Shown piece by piece: positions 22,166 to 32,109 of a DNA stretch of 64,000 nt. Numbering within the stretch: position 1 is the stretch's first letter; the number at the start of each line of letters is the position of its first letter. The DNA comes from Lamellibrachia satsuma. Taxonomy: Eukaryota > Annelida > Polychaeta > Sabellida > Siboglinidae. A program made the position numbers and the translations under genes. The notes beneath the pieces are model-generated. The model ran no database searches. It had not been told where the DNA came from and saw only the letters and a list, made by a program, of their open reading frames with translations. The stretch is taken from the NCBI GenBank assembly GCA_033239005.1, contig BSQZ01000018.1:8095036-8159035 (forward strand), read 5' to 3'.

Positions 22166-22711
22166 CATCTCAGTATAAAGGTTGTAAAGGCTGCCAGGGC
22201 AAATCAGATTACCATTCTGAAGTTTTGGGAGAAACCTGAGATCCTGATGAAAGAAAAGTTTCCAGCCTTCATTAAAGACCTTTGGGAAAAAGGTGTTGCT
22301 GTGGACAATGTTAGGTCTGAGTTCCTTAAGTGTGGCATCGTTCCATTCAACCCAAATGCTAGGTCTTGGTTCCTTAAGTGTGGCATCGTTCCATTCAACC
22401 CAAATGTTAGGTCTTGGTCCCTTAAGTGTGGCATCGTTCCATTCAACCCAAATGTTAGGTCTTGGTTCCTTAAGTGTGGCATCTTTCCATTCAACCCAAA
22501 TGTTAGGTCTTGGTTCCTTAAGTGTGGCATCGTTCCATTCAACCCAAATGTTAGGTCTTGGTTCCTTAAGTGTGGCATCGTTCCATTCAACCCAAATGCT
22601 GCGCCAGGTTCTGGATTTGAAGCAACAGAGCTTCTCCAACACCATAGGAACAACCAGGCTGCTGAATATGATTCCAGTACCCCAGCAACCTCCAGCTGTC
22701 AGACAACATGA
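22115..22711 (+). pseudogene. pogo-like (DDE_1) transposase fragment
   Basis: Open frame with PPDRPVVLVFDGHGSHLSIK (DDE_1 second Asp block), then AARANQITILKFWEKPEIL, FPAFIKDLWEKG and NVRSEFLKCGIVPFNPN. Known pogo/Tigger/jerky-type transposases have a PHTSHLLQPLD segment between ILxL and the W..K region; it is deleted here, removing a catalytic Asp. The FLKCGIVPFNPN block has been amplified into a 48-bp array in frame. Ends near 22711 in a Gln/Ser/Thr-rich tail. The enzyme would be inactive. Confidence 0.75.
22320..22605. repeat. 48-bp in-frame repeat (FLKCGIVPFNPNVRSW)
   Basis: Six 48-bp units, each 16 codons, encoding FLKCGI(V/F)PFNPN(V/A)RSW in frame with the pogo-like ORF. Core CTTAAGTGTGGCATCGTTCC. 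Confidence 0.97.
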
Positions 22712-23219
22712 CCCAGCCCCATTATCTGAGTGGTCAACTCTCAGCAATCCTGCTACTCCTGAACCAATCTGGATTGTCTAGTCCAGCGTCAGGCCGCTCC
22801 ACACCAGTTTGAAAAACTATTTCTGCCAGAAATTGTCACCACTTATGGAGAAAACTGCACCAAAACAGGTCAAGAAAAACGATATGGCAGAAAAGAGAAG
22901 TTATGGAGAAAGTTTAATGTATGACGAATGCTTTGCACGCCTTCTTAAACAAGCCGAGGATAAGAACAGTAAGAAATCAAAGAATCAAAAGAAGGGAAAA
23001 TTTACAGCAAAGTTGGCCAAAAAAACACATCAAGAAAACAAGGATAGTCCCTGCGTCAATGACCTTGGCAAGGAAGATGCTGAAACAGTGTATTGTGGAG
23101 ATACAAAGGGCGGCAGACGACAGGAAGAAGTGGAGACGGCTGGTTTCAAGGTCATTGGTGGTGTCCCAATGACACTCCGTGTTACGGGATTGATGATGAT
23201 GAGGATGGCAGGGGATTGA
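22712..23219 (+). pseudogene. probable C-terminal tail of the pogo-like transposase
   Basis: From 22809 an open Lys/Glu-rich frame reads LTPLMEKTAPK-like sequence, then GESLMYDECFARLLKQAEDK and KKSKNQKKGKFTAKLAKK, ending at TGA 23217-23219. The layout (a short hydrophobic segment then a charged tail rich in Lys) matches the end of jerky/Tigger-type transposases. A frame break separates it from the preceding ORF. Family assignment is by position and composition only. Confidence 0.45.
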
Positions 23220-23489
23220 GCGGCCTGACGTGTCGTACTACCTCATAGAAACCCCCGGCATCTTCACGAGAGAATCAATGAGAAATAGACGCAGCCTGGA
23301 AGCTCCCACCCAGTTTGCATTAGGCTGGGTGAAAACCGTGCTCTACTACAAGCCTACTGACAGCTGTCACTGCATTTTGAAAGCACATGTCACTCCGTCA
23401 CAGAGAGTGAATGACACCCCGCATCACTCATTGATAGGCATTCATGAGGACTGGTTTGTGACTGTAGGACACTGTGATTGTATGTCTGA
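23212..23489 (+). CDS. SWIM-type exon of a YqaJ-family gene, 5' part
   Basis: An open exon encoding RPDVSYYLIETPGIFTRESM, then SLEAPTQFALGWVKTVLYY, VTPSQRVNDTPHHSLIGI and VTVGHCDCM. The order YLI..P..xT.E..(R)SLEA..QF..GWV, then SQR.N..PH..W/LI.., then xHCxCM matches the zinc-binding region that precedes a YqaJ-like nuclease domain in many marine invertebrate proteins. It ends at a clean donor, TCTGA then GTAAGT at 23490. A possible acceptor (GGCAG, 23207-23211) precedes it. A YqaJ domain fragment lies 5.7 kb downstream on the same strand (29226-29620), probably the same gene or element. Confidence 0.65.
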
Positions 23490-23743
23490 GTAAGTACACA
23501 TACTAAAGAAAATTTAAGTGACAATGGTGAGGGGTGTATACATAATTAACATTTACCAAAAATGTGTCTGATACATAGACATATAAGTCCATTATTGAGA
23601 GATGTTCACTGTGGTAGGACTGACTGTTTGTTCTGTATCTTTGTGTACGTGAAGCCTCATAAAATATTCTAAATGTTATAAGTACCGTGTTTATTACAAC
23701 CTACACCAGTACCTGTGTTGGGATTATTTGGCTTAATGCTTTA

Positions 23744-23808
<65 letters not shown>
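23744..23808. repeat. TA microsatellite
   Basis: About 30 uninterrupted TA dinucleotides. Confidence 0.98.
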
Positions 23809-23811
<3 letters not shown>

Positions 23812-23947
23812 CAAATCCATCCAGTATCTTAAACATTGTCTGGTAGTTTGTTTCAATATTCAAAACTGAATTTTAGCCACCATTTTTCATATACTTTTAT
23901 TTAATACATGGTTATTTCAGACATGGTGAATCTTGTTCACATGTATC

Positions 23948-25045
23948 AACACTACTGTTTAATGTAGAAGCAGCAGTATGCCTCAGTACACAACACAAGC
24001 ATGTGCTGTAACATGTGATGTAGCATGTGATGTATAGCAACACTACTGTTCAAAGTAGAAGCAGCAGTACACCTCAGTACACAACACAAGCATGTGCTGT
24101 AACATATGATGTAGCATGTGATGTATAGCAACACTACTGTTCAAAGTAGAAGCAGCAGTACGCCTCAGTACACAACACAAGCATGTGCTGTAACATGTGA
24201 TGTAGCATGTGATGTATAGCAACACTACTGTTCAAAGTAGAAGCAGCAGTACACCTCAGTACACAACACAAGCATGTGCTGTAACATATGATGTAGCATG
24301 TGATGTATAGCAACACTACTGTTCAAAGTAGAAGCAGCAGTACGCCTCAGTACACAACACAAGCATGTGCTGTAACATGTGATGTAGCATGTGATGTATA
24401 GCAACACTACTGTTCAAAGTAGAAGCAGCAGTACGCCTCGGTACACAACACAAGCATGTGCTGTAACATATGATGTAGCATGTGATGTATAGCAACACTA
24501 CTGTTCAAAGTAGAAGCAGCAGTACGCCTCGGTACACAACACAAGCATGTGCTGTAACATGTGATGTAGCATGTGATGTATAGCAACACTACTGTTCAAA
24601 GTAGAAGCAGCAGTACGCCTCGGTACACAACACAAGCATGTGCTGTAACATATGATGTAGCATGTGATGTATAGCAACACTACTGTTCAAAGTAGAAGCA
24701 GCAGTACACCTCAGTACACAACACAAGCATGTGCTGTAACATGTGATGTAGCATGTGATGTATAGCAACACTACTGTTCAAAGTAGAAGCAGCAGTACGC
24801 CTCGGTACACAACACAAGCATGTGCTGTAACATATGATGTAGCATGTGATGTATAGCAACACTACTGTTCAAAGTAGAAGCAGCAGTACGCCTCAGTACA
24901 CAACACAAGCATGTGCTGTAACATGTGATGTAGCATGTGATGTATAGCAACACTACTGTTCAAAGTAGAAGCAGCAGTACGCCTCGGTACACAACACAAG
25001 CATGTGCTGTAACATGTGATGTAGCATGTGATGTATCAACACTAC
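23948..25045. repeat. 91-bp minisatellite with 182-bp alternation
   Basis: Twelve 91-bp units with core CAACACTACTGTTCAAAGTA. CATATGATG and CATGTGATG units alternate strictly over the first eleven units, so the working period is 182 bp. The last unit breaks the pattern and is slightly shortened. Confidence 0.97.
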
Positions 25046-25530
25046 TCTTCAAAGTAGAAGCAGTATGCCTCGGTACGCAACATGAGCATGTGCCGAGCTA
25101 CTATGCTACTGGAACAAAGACTTTGTAAAAAAAGTCAGACCAACCTCAGCTCACAGCATCAAATTCTACAAACAGTCTGCCATCGACATATTTTGTCAGA
25201 GGAACAAACGGAAGTGATACAGTGCTCAAAATGTTTCCACACACCACAAACAGATGCGGTTGCTTGATCTGCTCGCCAGCTGCTCTCGCCCACCAATCGG
25301 ACTGAGCCTCTGAAAAGGCCAGTACAGTCTATTTCGCAGCAAGACAGCAGCTGAACTGGAGCGTTTGCCACAACAGTTGAGTGCACAAGCTGGAGTACGC
25401 CAGTTTATCAAAGGCTGACCTTGACAGTCAGATCACGGAAACACTGTTTTCACTTAGAGTGACTGATGTCGAGGTGCAGTATGCAGACAGGAGCAAGGTG
25501 AATCAGGCTGTTTGTCTAACATGGTTCCAG

Positions 25531-25684
25531 ATGCATGCTGGCCGCATGTCAATTTCGGAAGACAAACTTGTTGAAATTTGGGAGGAGTACCCGTGCCTAT
25601 ACGACGTCTGGTCAGAGTCATTTAGGAATAGACATCTGAGAGATCAGACAACAAAGCAAATTGCTGAGGAAGTCGGTCAAAGTG
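25531..25684 (+). CDS. MADF-domain exon (Harbinger-associated DNA-binding protein?)
   Basis: Starts after a possible acceptor (GGTTCCAG at 25523-25530) with ATG 25531. Encodes ISEDKLVEIWEEYPCLYDVW, then FRNRHLRDQTTKQIAEEVGQ, ending at a good donor (AGTG then GTAAGT at 25685). This is the N-terminal two thirds of a MADF/Myb-SANT-like fold: helix with LxEIWxxxPxLYD, then FRN.....W/IA..VG. MADF-like proteins are known partners of PIF/Harbinger transposases, and a HARBI1-like gene lies convergent 0.6 kb away. The frame is also open upstream to 25381. The rest of the protein was not found because the 52-bp array begins within the donor site. Confidence 0.6.
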
Positions 25685-25685
25685 G

Positions 25686-26345
25686 TAAGTACACACAGTT
25701 ATAGAGTGACCATATGATCCTGCCATGGAACAGCTCTAGATTACACACAGTTATAGAGTGACAATATGATCCTACCATGGAACAGCTCCAGATTACACAC
25801 AGTTATAGAGTGACCATATGATCCTGCCATGGAACAGCTCTAGATTACACACAGTTATAGAGTGACAATATGATCCTACCATGGAACAGCACCAGATTAC
25901 ACACAGTTATAGTGACAATATGATCCTGCCATGGAACAGCTCCAGATTACACACAGTTATAGAGTGACAATATGATCCTGTCGTGGAACAGATCCAGATT
26001 ACACACAGTTATAGAGTGACCATATGATCCTACCATGGAACAGCTCCAGATTACACACAGTTATAGAGTGACAATATGATCCTGTCATGGAACAGCTCCA
26101 GATTACACACAGTTATAGAGTGACAATATGATCCTACCATGGAACAGCTCCAGATTACACACAGTTATAGAGTGACAATATGATCCTACCATGGAACAGC
26201 ACCAGATTACACACAGTTATAGAGTGACCATATGATCCTGCATGGAACAGCTCCAGATTACACACAGTTATAGAGTGACAATATGATCTTGCCATGGAAC
26301 AGCTCCAGATTACACACAGTTATAGTTACCATATGATCCTGCCAT
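25686..26345. repeat. 52-bp minisatellite between MADF and HARBI1 parts
   Basis: About 12-13 units of 52 bp with core CACACAGTTATAGAGTGAC and ATGGAACAGCTCCAGATTA. The first unit merges with the MADF donor site; the last merges with the C-terminal codons of the minus-strand HARBI1-like ORF. Confidence 0.96.
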
Positions 26346-26586
26346 AGAACAGCCCCAGATTCTGACAAAAGAATTTCGTTAGCATGATGCGCTGTTCCTT
26401 TGCAGTGAAAGTAGCATTTCTGTCAGGGCTGGAAGGCAGACCGGTTAATGCAGGGTCAGTTCTCCATGTAGCAGCAACCATGTTATGTTTTCTGCCCTCT
26501 GTGTCCCGCACACTTATGTACGTGTGCTTGTCTGCTTCAACTAAATAATTATGCAGACAACAAGCAGCCAGTATAACATCAGTCAC
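26326..26586 (-). pseudogene. HARBI1-like transposase, C-terminal part
   Basis: Reads VTDVILAACCLHNYLVEADK, then a polar linker and a terminal MLTKFFCQN. The ACCxLHN segment followed by a variable tail with R..L..YF/FF is the C-terminus of PIF/Harbinger (DDE_Tnp_4) transposases. The DDE core is missing between this part and the N-terminal part at 27137-27344; about 550 bp of AT-rich sequence fills the space. The 3' end runs into the 52-bp array. Confidence 0.65.
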
Positions 26587-27136
26587 CTTATCGGGTCCAA
26601 AATTGAAAGTACACTACCGGTACTCAGAATAATTAAAGGAACAAATATTGGGGATGGCATGCCTTGTCTGCCATACAAGTTAGGAACACCCTAAACCTGT
26701 TCGATAGTATGCTAAAAGGGTGTTGCTGATTTCATGTTTAACTATGTACATCAATATTCAAATGCTTGACTTCCATTGTCTGTTTTGGCTGATGTTATAA
26801 AATTGTCTGTTATTTGTAATGATTGTAAATTATCTATTGTTCAAGTTTGTGGAACATATTGACTTCGTTTTTCATCATGCTTGCAAAATTTATTGTTGTT
26901 CATGATATTTTTAATTGTATTTCAGGATATGTTATTTATAAGCTAGTTAGCTACAAACATATCCTTTTCAACTTTTATATCACAAAGTTTACTGTGTGTA
27001 TCAATTGTATGAAAGTTTAAATAAACGTATTTGACCAAATTTGTATGCTGTATGTTAATTAATGTATTATTAGTATTAATAGTCGTGATTCAATTATTAT
27101 ATTTTTGTTATTAGATTTGAGGTAGAGATAATGAAA

Positions 27137-27344
27137 TTAATAATTATTATAAACGACACTTAAATGTGTACCAGTTGTCAGGAATTGCAAAGTTGCAGAG
27201 TCTTTGACCTGGATTAATGCTGACCCACATATTTGTGTCCACCTTTTGGATACGTTGGCCAACCATGCCAAGGATCGTTCTGAATGATTCCCGGTCAACG
27301 CGGTGGTACCGCCAAAACATCTCCGGGTCCTCTGTATCATTCAT
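27137..27344 (-). pseudogene. HARBI1-like transposase, N-terminal part
   Basis: Encodes DPEMFWRYHRVDRESFRTIL, then VGQRIQKVDTNMWVSINPGQ and RL, with the following TLQFLTTGTHLS in another frame (a one-base shift near 27185). The pattern DPExFxxYxRM...F..IL..V...I.K.DT.M...I...RL..TLRFLATG is the N-terminal region of HARBI1-type transposases. Convergent with the MADF exon at 25531. Confidence 0.7.
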
Positions 27345-27659
27345 GTATCATATTCCTCTTCCCGCCCTTCTACAGATTCAGCTACGTTCCCATACATGCC
27401 TGCATCCCAATGCTGCCAAATGTTGCCGCCTTCTCGTCAATAAAATAAATAACAGTACCTGTTCGTCCGTATCGATGCCGGTGGATGCCATGTTTACGCT
27501 GTTGCACAAAAGCATTGTAGGATGAATTGGTCATGACCTTGTATGCAGCTCAGCTAAATTTGCTCATCTGCATGCAATGGTGATGAGAAATATAGCTCAG
27601 CCATTGGCCTCGTGAGCTGTTGCTGCGCTGCAGATCAGCCCGTGTGTGCCGGACTTTAC

Positions 27660-28003
27660 AGCTTCAAGAGCTCACGCAGTGCTGCACACTAGGCTGGACC
27701 ACCCATTACAGCTTCAAGAGCTCACGCAGTGCTGCACTGTAGGCTGGACCACCCATTACAGCTTCAAGAGTTCACACAGTGCTGCACTGTAGGCTGGACC
27801 ACCCATTACAGCTTCAAGAGTTCACACAGTGCTGCACACTAGGCTGGACCACCCATTACAGCTTCAAGAGTTCACACAGTGCTGCACTCTAGGCTGGACC
27901 ACCCATTACAGCTTCAAGAGTTCACACAGTGATGCACTCTAGGCTGGACCACCCATTACAGCTTCAAGAGTTCACACAGTGATGCACTCTAGGCTGGACC
28001 ACC
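27660..28003. repeat. 50-bp minisatellite, 7 units
   Basis: 50-bp units with core CATTACAGCTTCAAGAG and AGGCTGGACCACC. Small drift (GCTCACG to TTCACAC) from left to right. Confidence 0.97.
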
Positions 28004-28465
28004 CACCTGCCTCACTTCTTCATGACATCTGCAGTGACAGTGCCAAATGCTTCTAGGCTGCTGCAACTACCTGGGGCAAGGATCATGAGGATACAGCTTT
28101 GTCTGTGTGTCAGACATGACAAGTCTACCGGATTTCCTGGTAGACAACTGGTTTTTCACCTCTTCTACCAGTCTACCTGTCAGTAGAAGATTTCTACCGG
28201 TTTTTGCGATTTTGGGGAACATTAAAAAAATTTTATCGGTAAAATCGACACTGGTGAGCGAAAAATCTACACTTTCCTGTAGATCCTGTTTCAATCCGAA
28301 TCTCAGCCTCGATTCCAACGACCAATGATATCGCAGCTACGCGCCCTCATGATCTATGCTATATAATTATAGCGAGTACAACTCCCCACCAGAATAGTTT
28401 AAATTTGTCTTTTGTTTGAGTTATTTCTATCGAAATTTTTTAATCATTGATGGCTTGTTTCTCTA
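28004..28465. other. no gene recognised
   Basis: About 460 bp. Contains several TCTACCGG/CCGGTAGA-like segments (28122-28203) in both orientations that could form imperfect hairpins; no coding signal that I recognise. Confidence 0.4.
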
Positions 28466-28471
28466 TGGCAC

Positions 28472-28870
28472 AATGAAGCACGCCTCGGCGGCTAAGCCAC
28501 GGGCACTGCCTAAGAAGGCGAAGTATGCCAATGAATACAAGGTTGCCTTCGAGGCCGATTTTCTGTGGGTCGGAAAACGTTTTTGATCGGCGAACCATGC
28601 ATTTTGCCATTCGTGCAATCGAAGGCACTGCTGACGATCACCAACTTGAACGCTGCTCAAGAGAGGACATTCAGCATGGTGAAGAAGATCTTCACCGAGC
28701 AGCGTTCACAGTTGGGGAATTTGACTCTGTCAGCACTGCTGAAGTGTAAGCTGAACAAGGACACTATCTGTACTGAGTTCGCTCCCTGTGAGCACACACT
28801 GCGGCTGGCGCGTGTCTCGTGCACATCATACAACGACTTGTGCACTAGCTCGGCACAGGAGCGAGCGTGA
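28472..28870 (+). pseudogene. hAT-like transposase remnant with central deletion
   Basis: An N-terminal segment from ATG 28472 (KKAKYANEYKVAFEADFLWV) and a remnant of a Cys/His region is joined within about 100 bp to a C-terminal segment. That segment is NLNAAQERTFSMVKKIFTEQ, then RSQLGNLTLSALLKCKLN, with the tail ending at TGA 28868-28870. The C-terminal pattern N.A.AERxFSxVxKIxTxxRxxLxxxTLxALLxxKLN is that of the hAT dimerisation region. The catalytic centre is missing, and frames shift between the two parts. Likely a non-autonomous, internally deleted copy. Confidence 0.55.
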
Positions 28871-29082
28871 ATTTAAATTGTATATAATTACTGTTTCTTG
28901 TGTGTATTAAAATAATGTGTTTAACTATAATTGTGGTTGATAGTGTGTTTGTTGTGCTGTGTCTCGAGTGTCGCTACCAGTCGTCGACCGACGACGTGAT
29001 GACGCGACCCTGAATTTTTTTTGCACGCGCTAATCTACCCCTTTCGGGCCTTCCGAACTTGGCATGTCTGCTGTGCATCAAA

Positions 29083-29185
29083 ACATTGCTAACAACCCTG
29101 CTGAACAAGGGTGGCACATTGCTAACAACCCTGCTGAACAAGGGGGGCACATTGCTAACAACCCTGCTGAACAAGGGGGGCACAC
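29083..29185. repeat. 33-bp repeat, 3 units
   Basis: Three units with core ATTGCTAACAACCCTGCTGA and a run of 4-6 G. Followed by a partial unit. Confidence 0.95.
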
Positions 29186-29225
29186 TAATTTTATGCTGAA
29201 CTAAACCTGGCTTCGGTTATTACAG

Positions 29226-29620
29226 CAATTTCCGTACATCGGAGCATCAGCAGACAGTGTGGCTTGCTGTGACTGCCACGGTGGGTGGGCAAGTAGTGAA
29301 TGTGAAGTGTCCCTACAAACACCAGGACAGTACACTAGAAGTGATGATGGCAGATCCTACTTTCTGTTTTGAAAAGGACCTAAGTTTGAAACATGGACAT
29401 GCGCAATACACCCATGATCAGCTCCAAATGTATGGGTATGATGAGTCCACATGTGACTTTGTTGTGTGGACTTCAAACGTGTGCATTATTGTGGAAGTTG
29501 ACACGATGCTATTTTACTGAAGACATGGTGCCTAAGCTATGTACATTCAACAGGCCATATGTGCTGCCAGAACTGCTGACACATCGCAACATGGACCGAC
29601 ATGCTCTGTGTCAGCTGTAG
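29226..29620 (+). pseudogene. YqaJ-like recombinase/nuclease domain, frameshifted
   Basis: Starts after an acceptor-like TTATTACAG (29217-29225) with QFPYIGASADSVACCDCHGG. A frameshift near 29285 leads to VVNVKCPYKHQDSTLEVMMA, then HAQYTHDQLQMYGYDESTCD and FVVWTS. A second shift near 29515 leads to the EDMVPKLCTFNRPYVLPELL end. The order P.(I/L)GASxDxxxxCxCxG, then V/IKCPY, H.QY..Q.QMY, CDFVVWT and LPELL is that of the YqaJ-like viral recombinase domain found in phages and in many marine invertebrates. The KCPY segment carries the catalytic Lys. It is on the same strand as the SWIM-type exon at 23212 and probably belongs with it. Confidence 0.7.
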
Positions 29621-29829
29621 CCAGTGCCACCAGAACAACACTGTTGTCTAAGTGAAAAGTAACCATATTCAATTAAAGTAACTACAGCTGTCATTATAAG
29701 TAATCGGCGAACATGAAGCCCGAGAAGTATGTCAGGAAAAAAGCGAGCAAAAACATAGATGCAGAACGACAAATCGCCACGTAAACAACAAAACCAAGAT
29801 GGCAATGTCCGCGAGCTGGTGCACAACGT

Positions 29830-30153
29830 ATGGTTAGCAATTGCAGTCTTCTAGAAAATGATGCAAAGATCATGAAAGCGATTGTCACATTAGTGATAGA
29901 TGCCATCATCAACAGTCTGATGGAGAATGACACATTTATGGCGAAGCTGTACCATGGGAAAATTTTTTTTTTAGAACACTTTGACGAATTGTTTGATACT
30001 TTCAACATCTCTAACCTTGCCAGTCGCCACAAGTTTCAGCGTGGCATCACAAAACAGTCTGATCATGTTGCCTTTTTGAAAGACAGCATTACTTGGTTGG
30101 ACAGCATAAAGAGTTTAGGCAAAATGGCTAATCTACCTTGTTTAGAAGGATGA
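29830..30153 (+). pseudogene. P-element-like (THAP-type) transposase fragment 1
   Basis: Encodes VIDAIINSLMENDTF, then LEHFDELFDTFNIS and SDHVAFLKDSITWLDSIKSL, ending LPCLEG and TGA. The FDELFDTFN block followed by a basic region, HxxFL, WL.SIK and a P.LEG end resembles the central part of P-element/THAP9-type transposases. The assignment is tentative; nothing of the THAP zinc finger was seen. Confidence 0.4.
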
Positions 30154-30335
30154 AAAATGTGCGGCTGAATACCAAGTAGTTGAGGGCTGAATACCGAGCA
30201 GTTGCTGTGGATTCACTTTTCTTGAGGAGTGCTTAGAGTAATTGCAAAGAAGACATTGATCAGTTCCTATTAAAACTGGGAAATGTCACCATTGTCACAC
30301 ATTCTGTGCCTCAAAAGGAACCAATTACAGAGCAT

Positions 30336-30372
30336 ATGAACGATCATTCATATGAACGATCATTCATATGCT
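30336..30372. repeat. 16-bp direct repeat, near-palindromic
   Basis: CATATGAACGATCATT occurs twice back to back and is followed by CATATG; the region is also nearly self-complementary. Confidence 0.8.
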
Positions 30373-30545
30373 CTGTATTTACCACTCACGAGGACGTACT
30401 TGCCATTTCCCAAACGCCACCCAGTTTTTTGATTGAGGATGATGTTGTCATTTACCTTGCCGGATACCTAGGAAAGAAATCATTAAAGATTTGTGTCGTA
30501 ACTGTGAAATTGTGTGGAGGCAGCCTTCTAAACCTTCAGGTTTAG
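30345..30545 (+). pseudogene. P-element-like fragment 2
   Basis: Encodes SFLIEDDVVIYLAGYLGKKS, then LKICVVTVKLCGGSLLN. The V.YLAGYxxKK..xxC..C motif follows the P-element core in THAP9-like proteins, which supports a common origin with 29830-30153. The intervening 190 bp have stops. The 3' end is a perfect inverted repeat (30524-30553). Confidence 0.4.
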
Positions 30546-30553
30546 AAGGCTGA
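30524..30553. other. perfect inverted repeat
   Basis: AGCCTTCTAAACCT, two bases, then AGGTTTAGAAGGCT: 14-bp arms with a 2-nt centre. Confidence 0.9.
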
Positions 30554-30559
30554 TCCAGT

Positions 30560-31130
30560 AGTGGCTTCACATTTGTCAAAAAACAAACAATATGACTAGC
30601 TTTGTGTCCATCCTGGAATCTATGTTTCAACAATATGTACCATCTGCTGTGCATGGCACCAAAGTTAGGGCAAAATTTTTGTCGAAAGCATACGAAGCAG
30701 AACATTTATGCCACATTACCTGGGATAATGTCACATTTCCTGCGATAATGCAGCGTGACTGTATATGATGCAATTGTATTTCGTTGTCTCGTGAGGACAA
30801 CAGACATGTTCAACGTCCTGGAGGTAAGCGGAATCGCAAAATGCTTAAATTGATGCATTTGTAAATGTGGCATAAATCTCATTGGACTGTAATCATTAAA
30901 CATTGCATCTAACACTAGTAAACCTATGCTATATGCCAATGAAAATGTTTGTATTAATTAAACAATTTATATTCTATGATCGTGATCATTACTTTGTTGG
31001 GATATTCAAGGATGACTGGTTATTAGCACTGAGTACTTTGGTTGAATTTTGGTGATTTACATTATAAATATGTGACTTGGTACGTCATTTACAGTTCAGA
31101 AATGTATATGAAATTGGCTGTTTGTTTGTT
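30560..31130. other. no gene recognised
   Basis: AT-rich sequence with no supported coding region on either strand. Confidence 0.4.
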
Positions 31131-31135
31131 TGCTT

Positions 31136-31262
31136 TTACCATACTACTTTTACCATACTACTTTTACCATACTACTTTTACCATACTACTTTTACCATAC
31201 TACTTTTACCATACTACTTTTACCATACTACTTTTACCATACTACTTTTACCATACTACTTG
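31136..31262. repeat. 14-bp tandem repeat, about 9 units
   Basis: Perfect head-to-tail TTTTACCATACTAC units. Confidence 0.98.
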
Positions 31263-32105
31263 CTCATTATCATATCTTAATTAATCATGATTGTTGTGCG
31301 ATGCTGTAATCAGTGGGACATGTAGATATTTTGGCTTTATTAAAATTGTAAAATACTATTTTGATATTGTGTTATTATTAAATGATTGCATCATGTTTAC
31401 AAATTTAGGCAATGTGGACCTTAAGTAACTTGGCAACACTTACACTAATTAAAGAAACACAAAAATCCACAACATTCTAGGCTGATCAACATCTAATAAC
31501 CTAATTGTTGTTCTTTATCGTTAAGCAACAACTTGTCATTCAACACTCTGCACCAGATGGCGCTGTTAAAACACTTTTACACAGTCAGTCATAGGAGTCA
31601 CCATTTCTTTTATTGATATTCTTTAGCGAAACGTCCAACTTCAATGTGGCATCCCTTTAACTCATATAGAGAAAAAACAATCATCACTTTTGGACTAAGA
31701 TTACAAACTTTTGAACATCATTTATGGAAACAAGAATCATTGTTGAAGAACACGCATTTGCAACCACATATACAATGTACAATCTGACCTTCGACAAAGC
31801 ATCGTGTGCGGCTAAGTGTCTTATGTTCGGTCACTAACAACCTGGTAAGCACAACACAAACTGAGACTGCAGCGGGGAATAACTGGCTTGACTGGTTCAG
31901 ATGACACGGCACAGGAAACACTGCTTGGTTTTCCAGGAAAACCTGGTTTTTGTCATTGTATTTTATTCTACAAAGCGGCAGACGTGATATATTTTGATGC
32001 AACGGGAAAAGGGAATGGTTCAGTCTCATCCATTTTGATTCCACAAACTTATTTCTTATCCATGATTCTGTTCAGCGGTGTCCAATGTAGCAATTACTGA
32101 TCCTG
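31263..32105. other. no gene recognised
   Basis: About 840 bp without a recognisable coding or RNA gene. Confidence 0.4.
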
Positions 32106-32109
32106 TTTG

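Noticed and set aside
21489..22747. Long minus-strand open frames (up to 410 codons) over the 49-bp and 48-bp arrays
   Set aside because: They follow from repetition of a stop-free unit; the coding strand of the parent transposase is plus.
23952..24953. Ten near-identical 60-codon Cys-rich frames on the minus strand
   Set aside because: One frame per 91-bp unit; a product of the array.
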